Shown piece after piece: positions 22,592 through 32,979 of a DNA stretch of 64,000 nucleotides (position 1 is the stretch's first letter; each line of letters begins with the position of its first letter). The position numbers were made by a program, and so were the translations under genes. The DNA comes from Jackrogersella multiformis (lineage: Eukaryota > Ascomycota > Sordariomycetes > Xylariales > Hypoxylaceae), in assembly GCA_902806575.1 (NCBI GenBank), contig CADCXD010000001.1:1240001-1304000 (forward strand), in the 5' to 3' direction. Below the pieces are notes generated by a model that saw nothing but the letters and a program-made list of their open reading frames with translations, made no database searches and was not told the origin of the DNA.

Positions 22592-24925
22592 CTCTTGCAG
22601 GTGGTCAAGTGTCTGCTACCTCTCTGTGTTAGATATATACATTAGAAACTATACGGTACGCGCGAATAATAGTAGGTAGCCAGCGGCCAGCCAGCAACGT
22701 GTTAGTCGTATGTATGCATATGCCTGAGTCGGACTACGATTGGCATACAACAGTCGATATAGACTGTGCGACAAGGAAGTCGAAGTACACGGCTTGCATA
22801 CGCATGAGTAGTAAGTGAAGTATTGACTATATGTAGGATCGAATTGGAGAAATAATGGTATATGAGAGAAAAATTAGCATGTTCCAATCTTCCAAGTAGG
22901 TAGCAAAAATTGTTCGATGTTAACGAGAGGGTCTGAAATCTAGACCTCACAATATAGCTAGCTTTAACTCTCGAAGTTATCCGTTCATCACGCTAACTCT
23001 AAAGGGCAACCTAGCACCATGTTAGTTTCCTTATGCTTCCTGTACTTAGCAGGATGGCGCAGTCTAGGTATCTACCTAGGTATTTCACATAAAACTTTGC
23101 ATGTGCCCAAGTGGTTCGCGCTTGGATTGACAGGGATCTGGAGGGACATCACCAGTTCTAGAAAGGTGCTGAAATTTTATTGGTGGCAAACTTCTAAGGT
23201 AGCAAGGTCAGATATCGGACCTGACGGTACGTAAATACCTAGGTACCTAGATACATATGTACCTGAGGTAGCACTTTTATGGTTCTTGTTAATAATATCA
23301 TTTGTAAGGCTGAATCGCTGCATAATATTTTGGTGTCACATCACAAATCGTTATACGCAGCACACTATTACTGTACAGCTATAATACTATACATAGTGTT
23401 ACCATCTACCGTGCGGCTATTAATACATGAGAATGGATCTGGATACGACCCCTCACCAGTTATGTAGTGTATAACTTCTAAAGAGTATAAGGGGTTAGGT
23501 TGCCCTTGGATCCTGAAATTTCTAGGCTGCATGATGCAATAAATCCTAGGCCACGCATCCATCCTATTCCAATCGTGGATACCTAGGTATGGTCTATCCA
23601 TCCCCAATGGCTCCTAAGGCACTTTTATAGGATCGAAGTTCTTTACTCTCAGCTCAAATTCCACGTGATTTTCTATAGGTAGAATGACTGGAGCTCCCGA
23701 ATACAGACCTAGACATACGTACCCCAGCGGTACTGTGGATTGACTCTACTCATCCCGAACGGAGTAAGGAGGCTGGGAGGTTCGGCCCAATTTGGGTAGG
23801 CACAGAAGTATGATGTGCAAAGATCCCATATTCCGAATCGTTATTTCAAGGTGATATGGTATTCCCCTTTTAATAGTTATGCATCAACATTTCATCCCAC
23901 ACACATACCGGCTCTTCCACGGTCACAGCGGGATGGCAGGATGGCTAGGCGTCGTCCTCTCACCGTGTTGTCGATTACGTACTTTAAAGCTCTGGCATTC
24001 GTCGGACTGCGTCGTGGTACGGTACCCTTTGGACGGGACGGGCCTTGCCCATGCGGCGCGGTTAATACTATGCACATACAGTCCACCCATGAAACACTTC
24101 CTCCGAAAACTTTTTGTTGTCAGGTGTGAAGTTGAATATTCCTGGGAGCCTCCAATTCTTCCCCACATCTAATACTCCCATTCGCCCCCCGCAAATATCG
24201 ACCTCCAACCGATGGCCCAGCGTGTCCAGTGCTTTGTTCCGTGTGGTTCAGTTCGCCCTTGCGCCTTGCGCTGTGGCCTGTAGCTGGAACACACCAATTG
24301 GGAGCGCGCATTCGCATATGTAACCTATCACCATTTCTGTCCCTTGTTAGGTGACTACGAAAAGCTGTCTGTATCGGGTTGTTTGTTGCTCGCCCGGATA
24401 GAGCACAGGTTCAATTATTCCGTTATGCCACGTAAAACCCCCTCTTTGATATGCATCGAGCCCCCCCTGGCATATCGTTTAGATTCTGAGGTAAAGACGT
24501 GGGCTTCCACTGAATGTTGAGATCGGGTGAAATTCATCCTCTCAATGATTGGGTCTTTGATGATGGGCCAAGCACCCCGACTTGGCCGACGTGCTTGCCC
24601 GCATTCGATCGTCATATGCGTCTCTTTTTGCGAATGATGTCGTCAGAGTTTGTAAATCGAGTTTGTCACAACATAACTGGAATAAGACCATATTTGCATA
24701 TATGTTGTCAGGCGTATTGCATGCAAATAAGCATCCGGGGAACGACCTTTGTGCCGCCGCGATGGGAGCTCTATGATTCAGTCTAACCACATGTAGGAAC
24801 GGCTCGGATGGAAAACCAGCGATACAACACTATCTGTTCTCCTCGAGTTCGTTAAATGGCCTGATAGGGCATGTCCCCACGAGGAATACGTTTTAAATAG
24901 GCAGAGATGGCTACTGGCAGTCCCT
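22592..24925. other. Gene-free 2.3-kb region between vsb1 and psf1
   Basis: Several short frames occur, none resembling a known protein or joined by plausible splice sites. TACCTAGGTA palindromes lie at 23073-23082, 23236-23245 and 23580-23589. The first few hundred bases are the likely vsb1 promoter. No tRNA or 5S rRNA was recognised. Confidence 0.5.
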
Positions 24926-25711
24926 TCAACTGAGCTTTTGGAGATAACCCTGGGCGATTAGTCGTTCGACATCACCCTGCCTAACGTAAAATTGGCTATT
25001 TCTGGTGAGTGTGATTGCACTGCGACGACGCATGAGTATGTTCTCTTGTTATTTCCTTCGTTTTTGAGGGCCGGTAATCTTACCCATATTCGGTCTGAAT
25101 CTCTCCTGCATCTTTCAGCACTCGCACGTCAATAAAAAGGTCACGGGGGGGTTCGAGACTGCCGGTTAGATCAATATCTGTCCATTGGCCTTTGTATGCA
25201 GCTAGCAGGTCGCTATATTGCCGCACATAGTCTTCCTCTTGCGGACTTAAACTGCTCGTGCCGCCGTTACCAGATCCCATGCCTGATGCGTTGGTGAGTC
25301 CGCCCGGCCCGTCCCTGACTTGCTGTCCGGCAAGATCAACCACGTCGTAACCTCTCCAGACAAGCTCCTCCAATCTGTCGGTTCGCGTTCGGTGATAAGC
25401 AAGCAGGCAGCGCTTGTTCCTCCGCATGGATAGGTGGTTCACGAGTAGTGTACAAGCCGTAGAGGAGTCTTCGTCTGGGTTGAATGACCCCTGGAATGGC
25501 TCCAGCATGTCGGCAACATCTTTATCTAGATCGCGAACTTCTCGTGTGACTGCGCGGACTAATTCGGTTTGATACGGCGGTAGGTGTGTTAAGTTTTGTG
25601 TTCTTTTCGCTTGTTGAACCTGATACCGCTTAGTTTGTAGTTCATATATACCAAGCAAAAGCAATTCCCGGTATGAGTCCTTACAAGTTTATTGCCTAAG
25701 TCGCCGTACAT
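24926..25711 (-). CDS. psf1: GINS complex subunit Psf1
   Basis: Psf1 is part of the GINS tetramer of the CMG replicative helicase and works at origins and forks. Three minus-strand exons: 25685-25711 (only nine codons, MYGDLGNKL), 25084-25619 and 24926-25019, giving 218 residues. Introns are 65 and 64 nt with GTAAGG/GTAAGA donors. Without the tiny first and last exons, the frame would lack both family-conserved ends. The helical A domain contains LPPYQTELVRAVTREVRDLD and MRRNKRCLLAYHRTRTDRLEEL. The C-terminal B domain reads NSQFYVRQGDVERLI and ends GYLQKLS. A Gly/Ser-rich linker (GMGSGNGGTSS) separates the domains. The promoter is shared with ATIC and carries two MluI boxes. Confidence 0.95.
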
Positions 25712-25835
25712 TTTTAGCTGAGTTAAATGCGAGACAGAGAGAGAGTACCTAGGTAGGAGGTATGTTTATTCGAGGAAGATTGAATGGTTGTACAGAAGTG
25801 ATTAGTACGAAACTAAGAACAAAAGGGTATCTTAG

Positions 25836-25841
25836 ACGCGT
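25836..25841. promoter_or_regulatory. MluI cell-cycle box (ACGCGT), copy 1
   Basis: ACGCGT lies 125 bp upstream of the psf1 ATG. In yeasts this element binds MBF and drives G1/S transcription of replication genes. Function here is inferred from the motif and the neighbouring gene. Confidence 0.6.
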
Positions 25842-25861
25842 ACAGAAACTTGGAAGCTAGA

Positions 25862-25867
25862 ACGCGT
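25862..25867. promoter_or_regulatory. MluI cell-cycle box (ACGCGT), copy 2
   Basis: A second ACGCGT starts 26 bp from the first, still within 160 bp of the psf1 start codon. Paired close MluI boxes are typical of MBF targets. Confidence 0.6.
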
Positions 25868-25947
25868 TCCTGTCCGCGATTTCTATATAAATCAGGCGGG
25901 GTCAGCTCAAGAAAGCTCGTTCCAGATAGTGGGGTCCTCTTTTTTAC

Positions 25948-25961
25948 CTACACTAGTGTAG
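25948..25961. repeat. 14-bp palindrome CTACACTAGTGTAG, copy 1
   Basis: A perfect palindrome in the divergent psf1/ATIC promoter. An identical copy lies 65 bp away at 26013-26026, and the 12-bp core recurs at 16973-16984 in the arf1/emp24 promoter. It could be a binding site for a dimeric regulator or a dispersed repeat remnant. Confidence 0.75.
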
Positions 25962-26012
25962 ACTCTAGAGTTATGAAATCGTGCAAGTACCTATTTATGT
26001 ACTTATGTACCC

Positions 26013-26026
26013 CTACACTAGTGTAG
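26013..26026. repeat. 14-bp palindrome CTACACTAGTGTAG, copy 2
   Basis: Identical to the palindrome at 25948-25961. It lies about 200 bp upstream of the ATIC start codon. Confidence 0.75.
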
Positions 26027-26222
26027 GCACGACCTGACCGAGGGGTTAGTGGGGTCGGAAATCGATAACCCCGCTATGAGCTCGAAATTTTTATTTTTCT
26101 CAAGCTCTACCACGGCCGTACCGTACCGGTGCAACAATTATTTTATTGCTCGTGACAAGTTGACCAGATATGTCAACTGACGACAGATACAGTTGCATTA
26201 GATAATACCACAATACGTCACC

Positions 26223-28138
26223 ATGTCGGAATCTCAGAGAATCGCTATCCTCTCCGTCTTTGACAAGACTGGCTTGTTGGATCTAGCTAAAGGCCTCGTG
26301 CAGCAGAATGTCCGGATTTTGGCATCCGGGGGTACGGCTAAGATGATTCGCGAGTCTGGATTTCCAGTCGAGTGAGATAATTTGCGACTATCAATATGTA
26401 TATCTACATTGAGGCTGACTTCAAGAAGGGACATCTCAGCTATCACGAAAGCTCCAGAGATGCTTTCCGGCCGGGTTAAGACCCTTCATCCGGCTGTCCA
26501 CGCCGGGATCCTCGCGCGTAATCTGGCCGCCGACGAGAAGGATCTTGCTGAGCAGAGCATTGATAAAGTTGACTATGTCATCTGCAACTTGTATCCCTTC
26601 AAGGACACAATCTCCAAGCCAAATGTCACTGTCCCCGAAGCTGTGGAGGAGATCGACATAGGAGGTGTTACGCTTATCCGGGCAGCTGCCAAGAACCATG
26701 CTCGAGTGACGATCCTCAGCGATCCATACGATTATGCCGAGTTCTTAGAGGAACTCGCAAGTGGTGAGATTAAGGAGGCGAGTCGCAATAGATATGCGCT
26801 CAAGGCATTCGAGCACACAGCCGATTATGATGCCCATATATCTGGTTTCTTTCGATCACGATATGCCGGCGACGGTCAGCAGTATTTGCCTCTTCGATAT
26901 GGCGCCAATCCCCACCAAAAACCCGCTGCTGCATATTCGTCATCTAGTAATCTACCATTCAAGGTTCTCAACGGAGCTCCCGGCTACATCAACCTGCTTG
27001 ATGCTTTGAATAGCTGGCCTCTCGTAAAGGAATTGAAGGCAGCGCTCGGAAAGCCTGCGGCAGCTAGTTTCAAACACGTCTCGCCTGCAGGTGCTGCCAT
27101 TGGTGTTCCTCTAAGCGCCGAGGAACGCAAGGTTTACTTCGTTGACGATATCCAGGGCATTGAGACTTCGGGACTTGCTCAGGCATACGCTCGAGCTCGA
27201 GGAGCCGACCGAATGAGCAGTTTCGGAGACATCATTGCTCTCAGCGACGTGGTGGATGTTCCTACTGCGACTATCATTTCTAAAGAGGTCTCTGATGGTG
27301 TCGTTGCCCCTGGCTATGAGGACGCTGCATTGGCGATCCTCAAGAAAAAGAAGGGGGGCAAGTATCTTGTGCTACAAATGGACCCCGAGTATCAGCCCGA
27401 TCCTACTGAATTCAGAACTGTTTATGGTGTGACCCTCACCCAACACCGGAACGACGTCGTGATTTCACCGGCTTCCTTCACTCGGACAATCACTCCGAAG
27501 GATTTTGTTCTCCCGGAGTCTGCCGCCAGGGATTTAACCGTTGCTACCATCGCCCTGAAGTATACACAGAGTAACTCAGTGTGCTATGCTAAGGATGGAC
27601 AAATAATCGGTCTCGGAGCAGGTCAACAGTCCCGTATCCATTGCACCCGGCTTGCGGGCGACAAGGCAGACAATTGGTGGCTGCGCTTCCACCCTCGCGT
27701 TTTGGGTATCAAGTGGAAGAAGGGCACCAAGCGACCCGACAAGAGCAATGCTATCGACCTATTGGTCAGCGGTGAACTGCCAAAGGACGGCTCTGAGCGA
27801 GAGGCATTCGAGTCTGTCTTCGATGAGGTGCCAGCTGCATTCACAGAGGAAGAGCGCAGCGTCTGGCTTAGCAAGCTAGGAGAAGTTGCCGTCTCTAGCG
27901 ACGCATTTGTAAGTCCCCTGCTATTAGCATCCGCTAACCCTTTCCGTGGTTAGTTCATAATCCACTGACCTTGAATGAATAGTTCCCCTTCATCGATAAT
28001 ATATACCGCGCACACCGATCCGGCGCCAAGTACATCGCCGCTCCTGGGGGCAGTCAAAATGACTCCGCTGTGTACGAGACGGCCGAGAAGCTCGGCATTG
28101 TCTTCGTGGAGCAGAACATTCGACTCTTCCACCACTAG
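26223..28138 (+). CDS. ade17: Bifunctional AICAR transformylase / IMP cyclohydrolase (ATIC)
   Basis: Catalyses the last two steps of de novo purine synthesis: AICAR plus 10-formyl-THF to FAICAR, then ring closure to IMP. Three exons, 26223-26371, 26429-27908 and 27983-28138, give 594 residues, close to the usual 592. The first intron (57 nt, GTGAGA donor) must be removed to join PVE to DISAITKAPEM. The N-terminal MGS-like cyclohydrolase domain contains ILSVFDKTGL, LASGGTAKMI and GRVKTLHPAVHAGIL. The transformylase domain has the catalytic Lys-His pair in FKHVSPAGAA (about residues 265-266) and ends with FVEQNIRLFHH. Yeast has two copies (ADE16, ADE17); the symbol reflects family, not proven one-to-one orthology. 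Confidence 0.97.
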
Positions 28139-28786
28139 AAGTTTTTTTTTTAAACAAATAAAAAGACGCTGTGGTACAGAAAATTGGTGTGCGATGTTAA
28201 AGAAAAGGGATGTAACACCGTGGCTGGGATGGGCGGAAAAGAAAAAGAAAAACAACAAAAATGAAAACCTGGCCAATATATGAAGACAGATACCCGATGG
28301 GACAGGGGTAGGTGGGTAAGGCGGGCTGGATTCCTGATCTAGGAATATCAAATCTTTTGTACCATGTTCATAAATTTGCTAGTAGTAAATCGATGAAGGT
28401 TTCAGCATGGTGTAGGTACCTAGTAGAAGATATCTTTGACAGATAAAGATCGGCCTTGCTTTAGCTGATTGTATTACAATATGAGTTTCTTTGTGCTAAG
28501 TTGTTTCCTTGTCTTTAAGGCTAGATCAATTAAGATTTATAGTTATATTTAACCGTCACGGCATAGATTCATGATAACTAAAGATGTGTCCAGGGAAGCC
28601 TCTCTTATTAGCTTTTCATTCATTTACCCTATGACCTCTATGGAACTCGTCTTGCGAGGGAATTTGTCCGATATCATGTCACCCAACTAGCCTCATAACA
28701 ATCATTAACCACGCTTCGTGGCCCTCAAGTCGTTTATCATGTATTGAGTGTTGGTGTTGTGACCCTAAGGTTCAAACGGGGGCAGT
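28139..28786. other. Convergent intergenic region ATIC/eEF1B
   Basis: Likely the two 3' untranslated regions. A run of nine T and AAATAAAA-type sequences right after the ATIC stop could serve 3'-end formation. No gene is seen. Confidence 0.5.
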
Positions 28787-29996
28787 TTACAACTTTTGCA
28801 TGGCAGCCTATTTACTTTATTAGCATGTCGGACGTGGGTTTCAACAGCGCATTGGCAACTTACAATGTCCGTGGACTGGACATGGTCTTCAAATCCTTGG
28901 ATCTCCTCTTCTAGGTCACTAAGAGAGATCTTCTCATCCTCGATAACGATGGTGATCTGGAGCTTCTTGATACCGAAACCAACTGGTACCAGCGTGGACG
29001 CACCCCAGACTAAACCATCCTTCTCGATTCCACGAACGGCCGCCTCAAGAAGGGCCATATCAGTCTCGTCATCTAAAGTAGCTCGTTAGCTTCAGAAACT
29101 AGGTTTGGAATTGAGTTGCGCAATCGTACCCCAGGGCTTGACATCTAGCGTAACGACGGACTTGGCAATTGTCTTGGGCTTAAGCTCCTTCTTCGCCTTG
29201 TAAGCAGCGAGACGCTCCTCACGGACACGGACAGCCTCAGCATCTTCCTCCTCGTCATCACTACCGAATAGGTCGACATCATCGTCCTCCGCGGCATCAG
29301 GTGCCTTAGCCGGGTTTAAGGTAGCGGCGACCTCTTCAGGGCCGTATACTGTGTAAGGCTTGGAGGCATCGCCAGCCAAAGTCGGGAACTCATCCTCGAA
29401 AGAGGCGATGTGCTTATACCATCGAGCGGCGTGGGGGTACTTGGCGGGCTCAGGAACAGAAGTGATGGCCTTGAAGACGGCAACATCGGCCTGGGAAGGA
29501 GAGTAACTAGGATGAGTCAGTCAAGAATCCTATGCGCATGTATGTATATCGTGCATTAAGGGCCAGGAATAACGAAGCGGATAAGTAGAGTCGTTAGAAT
29601 CAGAGATGCACAAAGTGCTGTTGTATTTGCCTCATTGGCAGGTCTTGAGTCTGCTCAGAAACACGGACCAATTTTCTCATCATGGTGAAGGGTAAAGGGA
29701 ATTGGGCTCGTGAGGCAAATTTGGCGTAGGAGGATGCGGAAAATGGATGCATCAAGGCGTCGCGCTCGACAATGGCGCTCACGTCAGAATAATTATCATA
29801 GATGACTTACCCAGTAACGTATGATCGGGTCGTCAACCAGCCGTTAAGTACTATATGACCGTTAGCCATGGTCAATCCCAGACGATGCCTAGTCCACTGA
29901 TCCTGACACATCGATATATGCACCATCAGGACAGGATTCGGGAGATGATAACATACCGGCTAGACCAGCGTCGGTGAGCAGATCGGTGAAACCCAT
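28787..29996 (-). CDS. tef5: Translation elongation factor eEF1B alpha (EF-1 beta), GDP/GTP exchange factor
   Basis: Recharges eEF1A with GTP during protein synthesis. Five minus-strand exons: 29957-29996, 29811-29850, 29130-29506, 28864-29072 and 28787-28807, giving 228 residues; all phases close. The N-terminal GST-C-like part (MGFTDLLTDAGLAVLNGW, PSQADVAVFKAI) is followed by an acidic linker (EDDDVDLFGSDDEEEDAE). The catalytic C-terminal domain contains VKPWDDETDM, GLVWGASTLVPVGFGIKKLQ and ends STDIAAMQKL. The six-codon last exon supplies this conserved tail. Intron 2 (29507-29810, 304 nt) is far longer than the other three (56-106 nt) because it carries a U18 snoRNA. The promoter faces hsp78. 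Confidence 0.96.
29596..29690 (-). ncRNA. snR18: U18 (snR18) box C/D snoRNA inside eEF1B intron 2
   Basis: Read on the minus strand, the intron has a C box ATGATGA (29677-29683), an internal CTGA D' box (29655-29658), a degenerate C' box ATGAGGC, and a D box CTGA (29600-29603) 84 nt from the C box start. Directly beside D', the RNA can pair with the 25S rRNA stretch AAACACGGACCAA (plus strand 29659-29671 is identical to it). The fifth-base rule then points to the A of the A-C pair that yeast U18 methylates (Am649, with Cm650 beside it). Yeast U18 also sits in the intron of the EF-1 beta gene EFB1, so host gene and target agree. Exact RNA ends are estimates. Confidence 0.88.
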
Positions 29997-30564
29997 TGTG
30001 CCTGTATCGAGAATGAAAGAGAGAAGAGAGACTAGAGAATAGAAGGAATCTGAGGGGTATCTTGGAAGTTGGAAGAAATGAAAGCTGATGAAGAAATAGG
30101 AAGTTGTAAAGTGTAAGGTGGGGTTGAATATGGTGGGACTCGAATTATTTTGAAATTTTTCGACTTGGGTGGCCCAAATCAACCGGGCAATCCAAGCCAC
30201 ATTTTACCCCCCCACCTGGTACATGCGGATGTACCTAAGTACCTATATATGCGGGACGGGGCTAGGCATCATGCATGGGGCCATAAAGCCACAACTTGGA
30301 ACTTGCCACTACCTATCTTATCGCAAAACATTATCGATAAATTATTATTATTATTAAATATTGAATGGTTCGATAGTTCGAGAAAGCTCCAGCGGCAACG
30401 ACCGCATTAGCTTGAAGCTCTCGTGATATCTCGGAACTGTTCTTAGGTTTGAGGTTTCTCTCTTTATGTAACTTATTTTTCTATACAAGAGAAGTCTCTT
30501 GACTTCCTTAATTTTCAACTTTCAAATTATTCAATACCTATTTGACAAGCTCTAAGCTCTCACA
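29997..30564. promoter_or_regulatory. Divergent promoter between eEF1B and hsp78
   Basis: A 568-bp spacer with both genes transcribed outward. A heat-shock-element-like site lies at 30377-30389 on the hsp78 side. No gene is supported. Confidence 0.6.
30377..30389. promoter_or_regulatory. Heat-shock-element-like site upstream of hsp78
   Basis: TTCGAGAAAGCTC fits the nTTCnnGAAnnTTCn consensus with one mismatch in the third unit. Further GAA and TTC half-sites lie just upstream at 30363-30371. It sits about 175 bp before the hsp78 start codon, a plausible place for Hsf1 control. Confidence 0.45.
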
Positions 30565-32979
30565 ATGTTAGCTAGAAGTCAACTTCTCAGATCTTCACGA
30601 CGAGTCGCAGATGCGACATCGAGAGGACTCGCGCGACTTAACCCAACTCCTTCGCTACTACCAAGAGCTGCGCTTATAAGCACAGCGAAAAGAATATCCA
30701 ATGTCACACTGCCTACCCCCACATCCCGGAGCTATGCGAATGGCAGACCTCATCCCCCGGGCGGTACCCATCGAATGAACTTGGGCGGCGACCCCGAGAA
30801 GCCGGCCTTGGAGCAGTTCGGCATCGACCTTACTGAGAGGGCGAGAGATGGAAAGCTGGATCCTGTCATCGGCAGGGATGCCGAAATCCAACGTACTATC
30901 CAGGTTTTATCGCGACGAACGAAGAACAATCCAGTCCTGATCGGAAGCGCGGGAACAGGAAAAACCGCCATCCTAGAGGGATTGGCCCTGCGCATAGTTC
31001 GAGGTGATGTCCCGGAAAGCATAAAGAACAAGAGAGTCATATCCTTAGATCTAGGATCACTCATTGCTGGTGCCAAGTTTCGGGGTGACTTCGAAGAACG
31101 ACTCAAGAAAGTCTTAACCGAGGTCCAACAAGCGCATGGAGAAGTCATCCTGTTTATCGACGAATTGCACATTCTCCTTGGTCTTGGAAAAGCTGAGGGC
31201 TCCATTGACGCCTCTAATTTGCTTAAACCAGCCCTGTCCAGAGGAGAATTGCAATGCTGTGGTGCTACCACTCTCGCCGAGTACCGGTTGATCGAGAAAG
31301 ATGTGGCATTGGCTAGACGTTTCCAGCCAATCCTAGTTAACGAACCTACGGTGGAGGATACAATCAGTATATTACGAGGCATCAAAGAGAAATATGAGGT
31401 GCACCATGGTGTCAGAATCACGGACGGAGCCTTAGTGGCAGCCGCCACATATTCTAATCGTTATATCACCGATCGCTTTTTGCCCGACAAGGCTATCGAT
31501 TTGATGGACGAAGCGGCAAGTTCATTGCGCCTGCAGCAAGAGAGCAAACCTGAAGATATCATGCGACTCGACCAGAAAATAATGACAATTCAGATCGAAC
31601 TGGAAAGTCTGCGGAAAGAGAAGGACGTAGCGAGCCGTGAACGGCGCGAAAAGCTCGAAGAAGACCTCAAGAAATTCCAGACGGAAGAAAGGGCTTTGAC
31701 CGAAAGGTGGGAAAAGGAACGGGGAGAGATTGATGCTCTAAAGAGGATTCAGGCGGACCTAGACAAGGCTCGCATCGAACTCGATCAAGCACAAAGGACT
31801 GGAAACTTTGCTAAGGCCTCTGAATTGCGTTTCGGCATCATCCCGAACCTAGAACTAAAGCTTCCTAAGGAAAATGAAATGGGACCAGAGGCGGTCGGTC
31901 CTGACACCCTGATCCACGACTCTGTGACGGCTGATGACATAGCAACCGTTGTCTCGAGAATAACCGGAATTCCTGTAACTAAGTTAACCTCCGGACATGT
32001 CGAGAAGTTAATACACATGGAAGATATGCTTCGAGAGTCTGTCCGTGGGCAAGACGAGGCTCTTAAGGCCGTCGCGGACGCCGTACGTATGCAACGAGCC
32101 GGCCTAAGCGGCGACAACCGCCCTCTCGCCTCTTTCTTCTTCCTTGGCCCTACCGGTGTCGGCAAAACCGAGCTATGCAAGAAGCTTGCCAGCTTCTTAT
32201 TCTCTACCGAGTCGGCAGTAGTCAGATTCGACATGAGCGAGTTCCAGGAGAAGCACACCATATCGAGACTCATCGGTGCTCCGTCCGGATACGTAGGCTA
32301 CGACGATGCTGGCCAGCTCACAGAAGCAGTCCGGAGGAAGCCGTACGCTGTTCTACTATTCGACGAGTTCGAGAAAGCGCATCGCGATATCTCAGCATTA
32401 CTCCTCCAAGTCCTCGACGAGGGCTATCTGACCGACGCCCAAGGCCACAAGGTAGACTTCCGGAATACGATAATCGTTCTCACGTCCAATCTCGGTGCTG
32501 AGATCCTTGTCGGCGCCGACGCCCATCATCCGTACTCCGAAACAGCCAATGGCGAGATCAGCCCCGACGTGCGTAAGGCAGTGTTAGACGTGGTCGCCTC
32601 CAGCTATCCGCCCGAGTTCCTCAACCGTATCGACTCGTTCATCGTCTTTAAGCGCCTCACACTCGACGCCCTCAGGGACATCGTCGATATCCGGCTAGGA
32701 GAGCTGCAGGGGCGGCTCGACGACCGCCGCATTACGCTCCAAGTCGGCGACGAGGTCCGGCATTGGCTCGCCGAGCGCGGCTACGATCCCAAGTTCGGCG
32801 CAAGACCCCTCAACCGCCTCATCACCACCGAGATCAGCAACGGCCTCGCCGACAAGATCATCCGGGGCGAGCTCAAGAGGGGCGACAGAGCCGCGGTCCG
32901 CGTCAAGGAGGATAACACCGGACTGGAGGTCTACCCGGTCCCGGTGCCCGCGGAACAGAGCGAATCTGGATCTTCGTGA
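30565..32979 (+). CDS. hsp78: Hsp78, mitochondrial ClpB-type disaggregase
   Basis: A hexameric AAA+ chaperone of the matrix that pulls apart protein aggregates with mitochondrial Hsp70. Single exon, 804 residues (yeast Hsp78: 811). An Arg/Ser-rich presequence covers roughly residues 1-65. The substrate-binding N-domain of ClpB is absent, as is usual for Hsp78. AAA1 has a Walker A GSAGTGKT (127-134), Walker B ILFIDELH and arginine-finger region ALARRFQPI. A coiled-coil middle domain lies near residues 330-450. AAA2 has Walker A GPTGVGKT (528-535), Walker B LLFDEFEKAH and sensor-2 GARPLNRLI. The first Walker A differs from the usual GDAGVGKT but keeps Gly-Lys-Thr. A heat-shock-element-like site precedes it. 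Confidence 0.95.
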   Translation: MLARSQLLRSSRRVADATSRGLARLNPTPSLLPRAALISTAKRISNVTLPTPTSRSYANGRPHPPGGTHRMNLGGDPEKPALEQFGIDLTERARDGKLDPVIGRDAEIQRTIQVLSRRTKNNPVLIGSAGTGKTAILEGLALRIVRGDVPESIKNKRVISLDLGSLIAGAKFRGDFEERLKKVLTEVQQAHGEVILFIDELHILLGLGKAEGSIDASNLLKPALSRGELQCCGATTLAEYRLIEKDVALARRFQPILVNEPTVEDTISILRGIKEKYEVHHGVRITDGALVAAATYSNRYITDRFLPDKAIDLMDEAASSLRLQQESKPEDIMRLDQKIMTIQIELESLRKEKDVASRERREKLEEDLKKFQTEERALTERWEKERGEIDALKRIQADLDKARIELDQAQRTGNFAKASELRFGIIPNLELKLPKENEMGPEAVGPDTLIHDSVTADDIATVVSRITGIPVTKLTSGHVEKLIHMEDMLRESVRGQDEALKAVADAVRMQRAGLSGDNRPLASFFFLGPTGVGKTELCKKLASFLFSTESAVVRFDMSEFQEKHTISRLIGAPSGYVGYDDAGQLTEAVRRKPYAVLLFDEFEKAHRDISALLLQVLDEGYLTDAQGHKVDFRNTIIVLTSNLGAEILVGADAHHPYSETANGEISPDVRKAVLDVVASSYPPEFLNRIDSFIVFKRLTLDALRDIVDIRLGELQGRLDDRRITLQVGDEVRHWLAERGYDPKFGARPLNRLITTEISNGLADKIIRGELKRGDRAAVRVKEDNTGLEVYPVPVPAEQSESGSS

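Larger units (their letters stand above)
25712..26222. promoter_or_regulatory. Divergent psf1/ATIC promoter with MluI boxes and twin palindromes
   Basis: This 511-bp spacer drives psf1 leftward and the ATIC gene rightward. It holds a TACCTAGGTA palindrome (25746-25755), two ACGCGT MluI cell-cycle boxes (25836-25841, 25862-25867), and two copies of the 14-bp palindrome CTACACTAGTGTAG (25948-25961, 26013-26026). Confidence 0.7.

Noticed and set aside
22592..24925. Possible genes in the 2.3-kb gap (e.g. frames at 23815-24129 and 24514-24786)
   Set aside because: Overlapping frames on both strands, irregular composition, no recognisable domain and no convincing splice joins.
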